Below, one piece after another: positions 26,701 through 35,655 of a DNA stretch of 64,000 nt (positions are counted from its first letter, which is position 1; the number at the start of each line of letters is the position of its first letter). The notes beneath the pieces are model-generated. The model saw nothing but the letters and a program-made list of their open reading frames with translations, was not told where the DNA came from and did not search any database. The DNA lies in contig JAZBQD010000014.1 in the NCBI GenBank assembly GCA_036583965.1, positions 71,837,108-71,901,107 of the forward strand, written 5' to 3'. The stretch comes from Prunella strophiata. Lineage: Eukaryota > Chordata > Aves > Passeriformes > Prunellidae. The position numbers were made by a program, and so were the translations under genes.

Positions 26701-27899
26701 TGTGTCAAACACTCTGAAGCAGGGAAAGAACAACCTCACACAAAATATTAGTACTTATTAGAGCCACTGGGAATCTGCATGGGCCTCAAAGGGCTCTGAG
26801 ACAAAATTCTGTGTAACTTGGATGTAACTCATCTACTCCAGTCTAAATTAACCCAATCAAACTAACAGAAGATATCCTACATCTTTTAGGGTCCATTATT
26901 CAAATTCAAATATTTCTCTGAAACTGATGCCATTCATCATGCAGGTAATCTCATGTTCAAAAGAAACCAGAGACTGGCTTGCACAGAAGACTGAAGCAGT
27001 ATTTTACTCTTGGTCCCCAGAGAAAGAAATGGTACCTTGAACACAGTTTCTTTTTCCTGAAGCAGGGCATCCTTTTCTCGAATCAAATCCTTCAGCTGAA
27101 CAACTAGCTTTTCTGTTTGGGCTAGGCGCTCCAACAGCTCCTCAGGCGCCTCCTCCATGCTTTCTGCTTCTGACTGCAAAGCTTCTACCTGAAACAGCAA
27201 AATGAGTGTTCTGAAGGAAAAAAACTATTAACAGCCTGCAGCAGAGCATCCACATGATAGCTTCAGCTCCAGTCCTCAGTGCCGAAATCTGCTCCCTGCA
27301 GGCATTTCATGAAGCCTGTAGAAATACACAGTTAGATGAAACCAGGAGGAAACTCAGAGAACTTGTCAGCCAACACATGAAAACAAAGAGTACCTAGCTG
27401 AACACCACATGAACAAATCTGAAATGAGAGGCACCCTCACACACTATCCACTGTCTCAATACCAAAGGGCAGCAAAAAGATGAAGCCTCCCACTGTGACC
27501 CAACCATGCAGAGCTTCCCCTTCTGCCACACACAACCACTAGTACTCTTAAAAGTCTTTCTTCACCCTAATTCTAGTTTGTTTCCTGGGATCACCTTGAG
27601 ATGTGGAAACTGAGGAGATTATTATCTGCCCAACAGAAATGCTGACTTAAAGAGGTGAGGAGTAGAAGAAAAGCAGATTGGAATGACAGCTCAGTCTAGT
27701 GCTCAGCAAGGGAGACGCAGGAGACAGTTCTCACTGCAGTCTAATGAACCATGCTCCCCAAACTAATTGTCAATAAGATCTGAAAGTCTTTAGATAACAC
27801 TGTACTTACAGCAATAGATGGTTCAGTAACTGCATCTCCATCCTCCCCAGACAGCTCTTGTAAAACAGTACTTGCTAAACCTGACAAACGGCTCAGCAT
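109..27899 (-). CDS. GOLGB1: GOLGB1 (giantin), 16 coding exons, C-terminus beyond window
   Basis: Giantin is a Golgi membrane tether: a huge rod-like coiled coil facing the cytosol, held by a C-terminal membrane segment and involved in COPI vesicle tethering and Golgi structure. Coding exons in gene order are 27810-27899 (ATG at 27899), 27036-27188, 26142-26294, 22358-22510, 21294-21416, 20761-20874, 18608-19019, 17862-17953, 17459-17555, 14251-14324, 12538-12625, 11691-11758, 5827-10772, 3081-5031, 1478-1668 and 109-274. All junctions use AG/GT and the phases agree, giving 2,957 codons without a stop. Human giantin is about 3,260 residues, so roughly the last 270, including the anchor, lie left of the window. 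The start MLSRLSGLAS, the segment MELELAERKLSSHRLQEE and the recurring SMSSLQDDRDR motif match giantin. A short exon between 14251 and 12625 could have been missed. Confidence 0.96.
1478..1668 (-). CDS. GOLGB1: GOLGB1 exon 16
   Basis: A 191-nt exon, phase 0 in and phase 2 out, encoding residues 2839-2902 (VRELENLQQQY and onward). This matches the giantin block KELKNLQQQY. A Gln/Leu-rich end (QQELQQELQQL) arises from a short repeated GGAGCTCCTGCT segment. Confidence 0.92.
2560..2960 (+). mobile_element. CR1 LINE fragment
   Basis: Contains a decayed reverse-transcriptase segment (around GTCATCCCTGCCTACAAGAA) joined by an internal deletion to the 3' end, with TTGGACTAGAAGATCC and a terminal ATTCTGTGATTCC. 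It lies in the GOLGB1 intron before exon 15. Confidence 0.8.
3081..5031 (-). CDS. GOLGB1: GOLGB1 large exon 15 (C-terminal rod)
   Basis: A 1,951-nt exon encoding residues 2188-2838. It starts by completing a split Arg codon (RLECNKKDWE) after a pyrimidine-rich acceptor and ends in phase 0 at GTAAGT. It carries four more copies of the x-A/S-x-SLQxDRDx motif (KSMSSLQDDRDRI, RSMSSLQDSRDQA, KAMASLQNDRDRL, KALASLQSDRDRV). It also has the very conserved giantin block HHDAGIMRNETETAEERVAE. Confidence 0.97.
5827..10772 (-). CDS. GOLGB1: GOLGB1 giant exon 14 (central rod)
   Basis: One uninterrupted exon of 4,946 nt encodes residues 540-2188, over half of giantin. It enters in phase 0 after TTTTAG and leaves in phase 2 at GTAAAT. 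The protein is continuous charged coiled coil rich in Glu, Lys, Gln and Leu. Blocks typical of giantin include KELSVLLLELKEAQEEI near the start, RKLQAALISRKEALKESKSL, LLQSYENVSNEAERIQ, KMRKFAKSKQQKILELEEEN, DLEERLMNQLAELNGSIGNY and, close to the end, RSMSSLQDDRDRV. There is no membrane segment or catalytic domain. Confidence 0.97.
10905..10998 (+). mobile_element. CR1 LINE 3' end
   Basis: Contains GGTGACCTCCAGAGGTTCCT followed by the characteristic tail ATTCTGTGATTCTGTGA. It sits just upstream of GOLGB1 giant exon 14. Confidence 0.9.
11691..11758 (-). CDS. GOLGB1: GOLGB1 exon 13
   Basis: A 68-nt exon, phase 1 in and phase 0 out, encoding GVSGELVNSEMQKPFGDTSM and three more residues. Acceptor CTCACTAG and donor GTACAA fit, and it joins exons 12 and 14 in frame. 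Confidence 0.75.
11871..11945. repeat. A-rich tract and (CAAA)n
   Basis: A run of A followed by short C-run interruptions and (CAAA) repeats, next to an LTR fragment. It may be a degraded retrotransposon tail. Confidence 0.85.
11983..12120 (+). mobile_element. LTR fragment
   Basis: The segment beginning CTGTTTTGGTTTAACCCCAG resembles the 5' end of a frequent songbird LTR family. Only the start is recognisable, and it lies in a GOLGB1 intron just after an A-rich tract. Confidence 0.4.
12538..12625 (-). CDS. GOLGB1: GOLGB1 exon 12
   Basis: An 88-nt exon, phase 0 in and phase 1 out, encoding NKNIGAEAKLQDLWTVEAPA and onward. It has a clear acceptor (TTCCACAG) and a strong donor (ACAG then GTGAGG). 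Confidence 0.78.
12757..12790. repeat. (AAAT)n simple repeat
   Basis: A short run of AAAT units with one interruption in a GOLGB1 intron. Confidence 0.85.
14251..14324 (-). CDS. GOLGB1: GOLGB1 exon 11
   Basis: A 74-nt exon, phase 1 in and phase 0 out, encoding ETPHLQLVIRESQQEAVM and onward. Phase agreement on both sides supports it, although the sequence is poorly conserved against mammals. Confidence 0.75.
15935..16940 (+). mobile_element. CR1 LINE fragment, about 1 kb
   Basis: Starts in the reverse-transcriptase region (AGGCCTTTGATATGGTCTCC, decayed), runs through typical CR1 3' sequence (GGCCAAGTGCAAGGCCCTAC) and ends GTTCTTTCCAGCTC ... GTGATTCT. Stops and indels show it is inactive. It lies in the GOLGB1 intron between exons 10 and 11. 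Confidence 0.9.
17459..17555 (-). CDS. GOLGB1: GOLGB1 exon 10
   Basis: A 97-nt exon, phase 0 in and phase 1 out, encoding residues 431-463 (DESTSQEKIVDQEH and onward). The acceptor TTTAAACAG is good; the donor GTTGTA is weak, so the 3' boundary is less certain than the rest. Confidence 0.7.
17862..17953 (-). CDS. GOLGB1: GOLGB1 exon 9
   Basis: A 92-nt exon, phase 1 in and phase 0 out, encoding residues 400-430 (DELLQRFEEF and onward). It was found by scanning for AG/GT-bounded open frame of the right phase; it is too short for a simple ORF search. Confidence 0.8.
18608..19019 (-). CDS. GOLGB1: GOLGB1 exon 8
   Basis: A 412-nt exon encoding residues 263-400, entering in phase 0 and leaving in phase 1 at GTAAGC. 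MELELAERKLSSHRLQEEV matches giantin. The final third is less conserved, and the last residues before the donor are unusual (GHGAAAQGP). Confidence 0.9.
19410..19430. repeat. Poly(A) tract
   Basis: About twenty consecutive A in the GOLGB1 intron before exon 8. No flanking retrogene was recognised. Confidence 0.9.
20701..20730. repeat. (CA)n microsatellite
   Basis: About fourteen CA dinucleotides in a GOLGB1 intron, roughly 30 bases from the donor of exon 7. Confidence 0.95.
20761..20874 (-). CDS. GOLGB1: GOLGB1 exon 7
   Basis: A 114-nt exon encoding residues 225-262, phase 0. It contains LQRKLEEQEAALLGRTQVV, a strongly giantin-like stretch. A (CA)n microsatellite lies about 30 bases past its donor. 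Confidence 0.94.
21294..21416 (-). CDS. GOLGB1: GOLGB1 exon 6
   Basis: A 123-nt exon encoding residues 184-224, phase 0. It ends with SDMEVEMQQ, which corresponds to the QADVETEMQQ block of human giantin. Confidence 0.92.
22358..22510 (-). CDS. GOLGB1: GOLGB1 exon 5
   Basis: A 153-nt exon encoding residues 133-183, phase 0 at both ends. It is charged heptad-rich sequence including EVEVLKKQLREQEETVQDLK. It is less conserved than its neighbours but joins them in frame with good splice sites. Confidence 0.88.
22511..26141. other. GOLGB1 intron 4
   Basis: A 3.6-kb intron. Apart from the AT-rich palindrome near 23.65 kb, I see no exon, RNA gene or recognisable mobile element. Short open frames here lack conservation and splice context. 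Confidence 0.7.
23620..23700. repeat. AT-rich imperfect palindrome
   Basis: Repeated TTCTAATTCTTTA segments followed by their complement (AATTAGAATTTAATTCTAATT). It can form a hairpin or cruciform. It lies in the intron between exons 4 and 5. Confidence 0.6.
26142..26294 (-). CDS. GOLGB1: GOLGB1 exon 4
   Basis: A 153-nt exon encoding residues 82-132, phase 0 at both ends. It contains LKLQAKAKLASLNKRIEEL, one of the recognisable N-terminal blocks of giantin. Acceptor CTTACAG and donor GTTAGG are present. Confidence 0.93.
27036..27188 (-). CDS. GOLGB1: GOLGB1 exon 3
   Basis: A 153-nt exon encoding residues 31-81, phase 0 at both ends. It contains the coiled-coil segment EKLVVQLKDLIREKDALLQ, which matches the N-terminal giantin rod. 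Confidence 0.92.
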
Positions 27900-27906
27900 C
27901 TTGAGC
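27810..27906 (-). CDS. GOLGB1: GOLGB1 exon 2, start codon
   Basis: The acceptor TTTTAG precedes 27906. Seven untranslated bases lead to the ATG at 27899-27897. It encodes residues 1-30, opening MLSRLSGLAS, and ends in phase 0 before GTAAGT. The start is set by agreement with the giantin N-terminus; an upstream ATG at 27947 lies in the intron. Confidence 0.93.
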
Positions 27907-28899
27907 CTAAAACAAAACCAAGAGTCAGAATACAGTTCCAGAGTCAAAACTGCTATGAAGAATAAGCTCCCTTATGCTGATCTCTAATATTACAGCAGTT
28001 GGTGACCAGGCTTGTAGGAATTTGTCTCCTTTGCCAAGAGAGAAAAGCCAAAGTAAAACCTCAGGAAAAAAGAAATGGTCACGTTAACAGGAGCAGCCAG
28101 ACCCTCTGAATATTAAAGCAGAGGATGTGCTGGTGTCAAGACACATGAAGATTCCTTCACCGCTCCACACATATGATTGAAAAATACATTTTTATACCAG
28201 ATGCCAAGTCATCCTCATAGTTCATTCTTGATTTTTCTTAACAATGACATTACAGAACCACAATCTGTTCAGTTTATTGAAAAGAAAGGTGATTGTTAAA
28301 TGAAGTCATTTCTCTACAGGCCAAACATGGCCTGTAACATAAAATTAGCTTTCTGCTAATAAGTAGTGGAAATGATGGACTGAGCCTTGATGTCTGCTAA
28401 ACAGATACAAGCGTGTCACATTAGAGAGATGATGAGACCTCTGCATGTCACATACAAGACAGGACCTCAACACAGGGGAATAGTCTGGAGAGGACACAGA
28501 TTCACTGGCTGCTGCTTAGCATACTTTCTTTCCTTTCCTTAAAATTCAGGTGCCAAACTAATCCAGCAGGTGGAAGTGAAGAACCAAAAAACATGCAGCA
28601 GTACCAGCCAGCAACATATAACTTGTCATTTTGGGGAGAGCAGTAAATTAAATTCTCCATTATTAACTGAGACAATGGGATGCACTCCACCTCACTAAAT
28701 TCACCAAATTCAAATGAGCCTTTGTATAGAGTTGCCAACCAGGAGGATAACAACAGGCTGGAGAAACAGATGGATAGAAACATTGTGAAGTTCAGGAAAG
28801 GTAGAAGCCTATGCCTGGAATGGGAAAAGCATGAGTGGCACAGGCTGAGGAGAAACTGACTGTAAAACTGTGCTGCAGAAGACAAGCTCCAAGTGCTGA

Positions 28900-29330
28900 T
28901 GGCCAAGCCTGGCACAAGCCACCAGTGCGCTCACAGCCAAGATCAGGGGTACACTGAGCTGTACTGGTAGGACTGCAGGCAGCAGGTTGAAAAAAGCAAT
29001 TATTCCTCTCTATTCACACCTATAAGACTACATTTGAAGTAGAGTGCCCACTTTCAAAACAGTGAATCAAGTACAGTAGAGAGCCCCCAGGATGACCAGG
29101 GTTTACTTTACAAGGCATGTGGAAAGTATAAGAGTGCTGGGCTTACTCAGCCCTGAGAACAGCAGGTGAGGAGTAGGATACAACTGCTGTCCTCCCTACA
29201 ACCACCCATAAGGTAGCTGAAGACAGAGTCACATACCTCTTACAAGGTCCACATAGGATGGACATGAGGCAGAGGACACAAGTTGCAGCAGAAAAAGATG
29301 CACAGGGAAGAAGTTAAAATACTGTATTAG
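28900..29330 (+). mobile_element. CR1 LINE fragment, old
   Basis: Diverged CR1-type sequence, recognisable by the order of segments (a GTAGAGTGCCCA block, GATGACCAGGG, ATACAACTGCTGTCCTCCCT, GATGGACATGAGGCAGAGGA). Located in GOLGB1 intron 1. Confidence 0.55.
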
Positions 29331-30746
29331 GCTTATAGACATGCTAAGAGCAAAGGATTTGACCAACTGAACTCCCAAAGTCCCTTAAGAATCACAGAAT
29401 CATCAATCTAGTGTTCTATAAAAAGAGGTCACATGTGACATTTGACATCTCTGAACACAAAGGCCACAGAACTGTCCATGCCTGTAAGTGGCAAAATAAT
29501 TTGTACAATTACAGAAGCTCTAGTATTGCAAGCTGAAACTAGGCAAACTCACATTAGCTATAAGATCAAGTTTACATTATTAAAATTATCTCCATCAAAT
29601 GAAATCTTTTAATATGATGTCTCTGCCTCACTAGAAGCAGGCTCCTGAAGCTGGCTACACAGATCCACTTGTTCCTGACCTCCCTTGTCTTACTAAGCAA
29701 ATCTTTGGTCTTAGATTGCCACTTAAATGTGTGAAAATATTGACACTGGAGAGGAGCAGCGCATTACTCTTCTGTAGCAGTCACCTGATTTTGCAGAAGT
29801 AGAAAACATGACAATGCACACTGTCATGTATCAACAGCAGAAAAGAGCATATGAATACTAACCTGCTTTGTACTCCAAGGAGCTCATGGGTCTGCTGGTT
29901 CAGTAGTAATGTTTCCAAGGTACAGCAGTCACAAACAGGTCTTTCTTGCCATTCCTTATTATCTCTTGAGTACTGACAGGTTGCACGAACCAAGACTTTT
30001 GATGGAGAGAGAAGCAAAAAAAGAATAAAATAAATTATCCAATAATAAAGAAATAAGCCCATCCTTCATCCTACACAGTACACTCCAGGACTGTTAAGTC
30101 AGTCACTTGCAATACACATGGAAAGTGACAAGTCTGCTCTGTTTAGGAACATGGATTTGCAGACATGCCCTGTTTTCTCACACTGCACAGCATGAGCTTA
30201 GTCTCTTCAGGCAACAGAATAAAACACTCCAGCAGCAACTAGTGTAGCAAAAAGACATGCAGCAAGAGATCAGGCCTCAGACAGGCTCCTGCAAAGAGCT
30301 CAAGGGGATGCAACTCCTCCAGAAGCATAGTCAGAATTCCAGGATTGTTCACGTACTGCAACAACACAGCAGTCACTGAAACAAGTCCTGGTGCTTTGCT
30401 TGCTTCTCGGCTGGCCCTGGGCAAGACGTGAGGCATGGAACTCCAGAACAGTACAGCTTTACAGTTCCTGCTAGGGAGATTTCTTCTGACAACATCAACT
30501 TCTCACCAATGCGGTAACATGAGATACTCATTGTGGAGACCTGGAATGTCTGGAATCCATCATAGGAATAATAGAGTACTTATAGTTTTGTAAGCCATCA
30601 CTCCCATGATGCCCCAATGAGGAACTGAACCTGCTGTCTTGGCAATGGTGCATTTTAGTAAAGAGCCATCCAAATGCAAGAGTGCCTCTTTCTAACTGTC
30701 TCCAACACTTGAAGAGGATGGATCTGATCTTCCAAGTGAGCATTAG

Positions 30747-31051
30747 TGTCGCCCTGATTTTTTAAGTTTTTTCTAAAGCTTTCTAATATTTACATTCTTG
30801 TGCAGAACTTTCTCACACACTTTTTGTAAATAACTTATTGTTTTGTCTTCCTCTATGGAGGAAGAGCAACTTGATGGACTGTTGAGTTGTCCAGTGGCAT
30901 TGAGGAGGTTGCACTGTCACCCTCCAATGACACTGGGATTTCAGAAAACTATAAATGGAGTCAGATTTCAATAAACTTTCTCTCTTTTTGCTCTCTCACA
31001 CCTTGCAAAGAGCTGCTGTCTGCGTTGTGTCATTTGTGTGCCACAGTGACA
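30747..31051 (+). mobile_element. Solo LTR (endogenous retrovirus) with 6-bp target duplication
   Basis: A 305-bp element starting TGTCGCCCTG and ending GTGACA, flanked on both sides by the direct repeat CATTAG (30741-30746 and 31052-31057). It contains a TATA-like CTATAAAT and an AATAAA hexamer 22 bases later. No internal viral sequence is present. A 6-bp duplication fits beta-retrovirus-like (ERVK) elements. Confidence 0.85.
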
Positions 31052-31589
31052 CATTAGGCCACAGCCTCTTAAAGTCAGAAGTGCAAAATATGTGTCTGGG
31101 ACCGAGAGAACCAAGAGATGAATTATTAGAAGTGGTATTAGAAATACAAAAAAGAAGCAGAATCTAGGCATCTGCATGTGCCTTGGCACATATCTGCATG
31201 CTACAGGCACTACAGTTTCAGGCATGCATACCTGGATTGAGAAAATATTCCTTGGCCTTTGTCCAGGTTGGCCATATTAACCTGATACCACACTCCAGCT
31301 AGTAAGCCTTGCTGGGTTTGGCTCACAGTTGACCTCCTTAAAAATGCAAACAGAGGAACCATCTGCACCTATTTGTATGGATGTGGACATTAATAACCTG
31401 AACTCCAGTCTTAGAGATTCGTGTCTTTTGAATTAGTTTTTAATTTATGATCTCAGGTCAGCCAAATATGGCAAGTGATGTGAATGGGAAACAACAATTC
31501 TGTAAACAGCAACAGGTTTGCTGTCAGTGTAGAGGAAACAGGGAAAACACGGGCCTAGGTGGGCCCTAGGAGCTCTAGGCCATCAATGC

Positions 31590-31760
31590 ACCCTCATGAC
31601 AGAAGGCCAGTAGCATCATCCTGGGCTGCATCAGGAGGAAGGTGAGCCTTCCTCTCTACCAGGCACTGGTGAGGCCATGTCTGGTGTAATGTGTCCTGTT
31701 CTGGGCTCCCCAGAACAAGAGGTGGGAACTTGTTGGAGAAAATTCAGTGGAGGACAACAT
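31590..31760 (+). mobile_element. CR1 LINE fragment
   Basis: Contains CATCCTGGGCTGCATCAGGA and CTGGTGAGGCCATGTCTGGT with GTCCTGTTCTGGGCTCCCCA, all typical of the CR1 3' half. Located in GOLGB1 intron 1. Confidence 0.75.
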
Positions 31761-31799
31761 AAATAGTAAATAAACATAAATGAATAAATAAAAGGTTCA

Positions 31800-32090
31800 A
31801 GGAGAATCTTATCAAAGGACCACAGACTGGCTGAAGTTAGGTCATCTGGTCTAAGCTTCCTGCTCAAACAGAAGCTGTGCAGGCAGCTTCTGAATATCTG
31901 CAAGGACAGAGTCTTCACAACCTCCCTGGACAGCCTGTGCCAGTGCTCAGTAAGCCACAGAGTGAAGAAGTATTTCCTGATGATCAGTGTAATCACCTGT
32001 GTCTCAATTCATGCTCACAACCTCTCATCCTTTCACCAGACACCACTGTAAGGAGCCTGGCTCTGCCTTCTTTGAGCCCTCCCTGAGAAC
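31800..32090 (-). mobile_element. CR1 LINE fragment, antisense
   Basis: The plus strand shows CCTCCCTGGACAGCCTGTGC and TGAAGAAGTATTTCCTGATG, which are reverse-complement CR1 3' motifs. It abuts a sense CR1 fragment on its left. Confidence 0.65.
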
Positions 32091-33225
32091 AAAACCAGGA
32101 ACAAGCATAACATAGCTTTAAATTGTCCCAAAGCCAACAGCTTGCAGAGAGGGTGGTGGCTGTCCTGTGCACTAGCCTCAAGGACTTGTGGCAAGAATAC
32201 CCTGGTGTTATACAATGCCAAACATGAAAGGACAGAGGTTATTCTGTGTTCTACTGCCTCACCCCAATAAAGCAAACAGTGCTCTCAGAGACAAGACTGG
32301 TGCTCTCCCAGGCTCACACTGGCATATGGATTCCCACCTCTGTAATGAACAGCAGAACACAAGGACCCTCACAGTGCTCAGGATGTGAGCCAAGATCCTT
32401 TACATCCTCTACCTTTGCTCAGCATTCCTGTGACTAATGAACTTTTGCTGGGGAGACTTTACTTTGAACACTGCAACTACAGATCAGCAGTGATCTGGAG
32501 GAGGCTCTTTTCCTCTGAAATACACATCGCTGACCCAAACAGTCAAAGCCCACTGCTAGTCTGCACAGCCTGTAGTAAGCAGTGCACTTCTATCCCTAGG
32601 TATCAGCCATAGCAAAGAAAAACTTGACAATGTTCTTCCTTAATTTATTCTACTGTAAGTTTACTACACATAAATGAAGTTACTTCCTTGTATTTTCCTT
32701 CGTTTAAAATCAATCACGCATTAAAAGCACTGCTGCTGTACACAAGCCCAGGACCAAACTTCTCACACTGTGCGGAGGGGTTCCAAGAGAAGCCGGGAAG
32801 GACGGGGAGCACTGGAGCGCCGTGCTGGCTTCCGGGAGCGGCGGCTCCTACCTCCACGGGGGTGGCGGGCAGCGACGACGGGGCCCAGCAGCCCCGCAGA
32901 TTTACCGGACCGCACGCCTCCGGCGGGCCCCGCGGAGGGCGAACTTCCCCGGGTCGGGCTGCGCTCCCGGTACCTGGGGGCACCGCTGGCAGCGTCCCAC
33001 CGGCGTGGGGGGACTGGGCCGGGACGTGAAGCCCAGAGCAACAGGAGAGGCCCGCCCCGGCCCACTGCCCCTTACGGCCCGGGCCCCGGGGAGCTGCGAA
33101 CCCGTTCCGGCCCCGCATGGCCACGAAAGGAGCTCGACCAGCGACTGCCGCTGAGAGCCGGGCGGCAGAGTACGCGGTCCGCACATGGCGGGTGGAGAGC
33201 ACCGAGGGCGGGGAGAGGCACTGAC

Positions 33226-33330
33226 CTGCAGCACGGCGCGGGAGGTCAGCACGGAGGAGCGGCTCTAACCCGCCGAGGAGCCCCCGCTACCGCCAAACCA
33301 CTCTACCGCGCCACCTCAGCACCGGAACGC
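33226..33330 (-). other. GOLGB1: GOLGB1 non-coding exon 1 (5' UTR)
   Basis: Inferred from a strong minus-strand donor (CTGCAG followed by GTCAGT, exon end at 33226) inside the CpG island, and from coding exon 2 needing an upstream partner. The transcription start was not located, so the right boundary is a guess within about 100 bases. Confidence 0.55.
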
Positions 33331-33609
33331 AGCCGCCACTTCCGCCTCCGGCGGGGCTCCGCCCCCGGCGCAGAGAAACCAATCAGCTGCGGTGGCTGAA
33401 AGATAGACGTGACGGCCAGGCAATCGCGAAGGAGCAGCTGCCTCGGCGCCATGGTTGTCCTGCAACATGGCACAAAGTGACCAATCCCGAGGACGCTGTG
33501 GGTTCCCGCCCAATAACAAGGCAGTGACCAATCAGTTGCGGCGTTTCGGGCCGGACCGGCGGTGTTGGTGAGACGGAGGCTCGCACTGGCCGGTGCGCGA
33601 CGGGAGCGG

Positions 33610-33810
33610 AGGCGGGGCCGCGGGGAGGCGGGGCCGCGGGGAGGCGGGGCCGCGGGGAGGCGGGGCCGCGGGGGAGGCGGGGCCGCGGGGAGGCGGGGCC
33701 GCGGGGAGGCGGGGCCGCGGGGAGGCGGGGCCGCGGGGAGGCGGGGCCGCGGGGCCGCGGGGAGGCGGGGCCGCGGGGAGGCGGGGCCGCGGGGAGGCGG
33801 GGCCGCGGGG
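33610..33810. repeat. 16-bp GC-rich minisatellite upstream of GOLGB1
   Basis: About twelve near-perfect tandem copies of the 16-mer GGGGCCGCGGGGAGGC, with one copy one base longer and one truncated. Each carries a GC-box-like core and the array is G-rich on the plus strand, so quadruplex formation is plausible. Confidence 0.9.
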
Positions 33811-33899
33811 CTTCGCGCTGCCTGCTCGTTTCCCCGCGGGCAGCGCCGCGGCGGTGCCCGCTGGTTTGGTCGGTGGTTTGGTTGGAACGTGCGTTTAGG

Positions 33900-34330
33900 G
33901 ATGATCCAGTCCCACCCCCCTGCAACAGCCACCTCCCACCAGGCCGGGTTGCTCCAAGCCCCGTCCAACCCGGCCTTGAGAGCTTCCGGAGATGACCGAT
34001 CCAAGCCCGCACTCGTGCAAATGGGCACTGTGGTCCCTTGCTCTGGTACTACAGCTCTTGACATAAAAATATTTTTACATGCTGATAGGTTGCAATAAGG
34101 TCTCTCCGGAGCCTTCTGTTCTCCAGACTGAACACCCCAGCTCTCCCAGCCTGTCTCCAGAGCAGAGGGGCTTCAGCCTTTGGAGTAGCTCCGTGGCCTC
34201 CTCTGCACCTGCTTCGGCAGCTCTAAATCTGTCTTGTTCTGAGGGTTCCAGGACTGGAGAAAGCTCTGCAAGTGGGGTCTCAGCTGAGTGGGGCAGAGGG
34301 ACAAGAATTCTCCCTCTCACCTGCTGCCCG
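33900..34330 (-). mobile_element. Two CR1 LINE pieces, antisense
   Basis: GGTTGCTCCAAGCCCCGTCC near 33945 and GAACACCCCAGCTCTCCCAG near 34127 are antisense CR1 3'-region motifs. About 100 bases of unassigned sequence separate them. They lie immediately upstream of the GOLGB1 promoter. Confidence 0.7.
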
Positions 34331-34859
34331 TGCTGCTGGGGATGTGCACACTGCCAGCCCCTGTCCAGTCTTGTTTTCCTTCTCAGAACTCTTGATTCAT
34401 TCTCCTCCTGGTCTGTCCTGGTACCAGAGGTTGCCCCCAGCAGATGCAGGGCAAGATTTCAGGGGGCCTGAGCAGCGCAGTGTCCTTGCCTTCTGCCCAC
34501 CCTTACTGTGCACGCAGATGCACTGTGTTTCTATTTCTGATGGCCACCAGTAGTGTGCCAGTGTCCTGGTATGGCCTCGAGTTCTGTCCCCACTTCACAA
34601 GGCCTCAGGACCAAGACTTGCCAGGTGTGCTCTGAATTTTTCATGCCCTGCCTGCAGCTTTGTTCACTTTGTTCACTTTAGCTGTGAGAGCAATTTCTCC
34701 AGGTATCTATGGGTAATTTATTTTACTTATCTATCTTTGTGTAGTACAACCATGGGCTCATATTGGTAGTATGAGCAAGCAGTTATTCTAGGTAGAATGA
34801 GATATTTGCAATTCTAACACATACCTTTGTGAGTCTAAGTGGAAGGAAAGAGAAGAAAG

Positions 34860-34886
34860 GAAAAAAAAAAAAAAAAAAAAAAAAAG
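34860..34886. repeat. Poly(A) tract
   Basis: About 26 consecutive A in a purine-rich stretch between the GOLGB1 promoter and the GCAP gene. No retrogene was identified to its left. Confidence 0.9.
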
Positions 34887-35284
34887 AAGAGAGGATGAGG
34901 AAACCATTCACAAGAACATCACATTCCTCCCAGCATTCCTCCCAGGAAGGACCCACATGCTGATAACTTCCCATGACTCCCCTCTTCCTCTGCAAACATC
35001 CAAGTGAACCACAGATCTTAATATCCAGAGGAGCAGCAGGCAGGTCAGTGTAACATTGGAGAAAGCACAGAAACAAAGTGCATGGGTTGCAATTTTAATT
35101 GGATTATTGCTACTAGTGCAGCTTTTTTCTTTTATATAACTACTTGACCTACATTATTTTTCTTTGCTTTTCTGTAATTAGATGTAGATTTATTATGACT
35201 CTCAAATCAGACTGCTGAAATTTCTATTATACTCAAAATAAGTTATGGCCTTAAATGTGTAAGTTAAGTGGTGTGACTGATACT

Positions 35285-35655
35285 CTATAGGGAAGGGCTA
35301 GGGCATCCAGAAGGATCTGGACAGGCTAGAGAGAAGGGCCCATGCCAACCTCATGAAGTTCAACAAGGCCAAGTGCAATCCCCAACACGGGTATGGGCTG
35401 GCTGATGAGTGAATTGGGAGCAGTCCTGTGGAGAAGGACTTGGGGGTCTTGGGGAATGAAAAACTGGATATGAGCCAGCAATGTGCACTCCCAGCTGATT
35501 GCAGCCTGAGCTCCATCAAAAGTAGCATAGCCAGCAAGGGAGCCTAGCCTCCAGTTACCTGCTTTAGGGGAAGGTGTTTCTGCCCATGGCGAGGGCTGTA
35601 ATTAGATGATTTTTAAGGCCTCTTCAACCAAAACTATTCTGTGATTCTGTGAAGG
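35285..35655 (+). mobile_element. CR1 LINE fragment
   Basis: Contains GAAGTTCAACAAGGCCAAGT and a CR1 3' tail (CTATTCTGTGATTCTGTGA) after a deletion. It lies between the GOLGB1 promoter and the GCAP gene. Confidence 0.85.

Larger units (their letters stand above)
27907..33225. other. GOLGB1 intron 1
   Basis: A 5.3-kb intron with an old CR1 piece, a solo LTR and two further CR1 pieces. An open stretch at about 29870-30000 on the minus strand ends in a GT donor-like site but matches nothing I recognise. Confidence 0.65.
32760..33880 (-). promoter_or_regulatory. CpG-island promoter of GOLGB1
   Basis: A GC- and CpG-rich island covering GOLGB1 exon 1. Four CCAAT boxes lie upstream of it (33379, 33481, 33510 and 33528, all reading CCAAT on the plus strand). 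A GC-rich minisatellite with Sp1-like GGCGGGGC cores sits further upstream. There is no clear TATA box, as usual for a housekeeping promoter. Activity toward the plus strand is possible, but no plus-strand gene starts here. Confidence 0.75.

Noticed and set aside
29781..30062. Possible extra exon in GOLGB1 intron 1 on the minus strand
   Set aside because: There is a donor-like GT after an open stretch, but the acceptor is poor, the residues match nothing in giantin, and coding exon 2 already starts the protein.
33303..34098. 178- to 253-codon frames over the GOLGB1 promoter
   Set aside because: They translate the 16-bp minisatellite and CpG island and overlap CR1 sequence; no splice or homology support.
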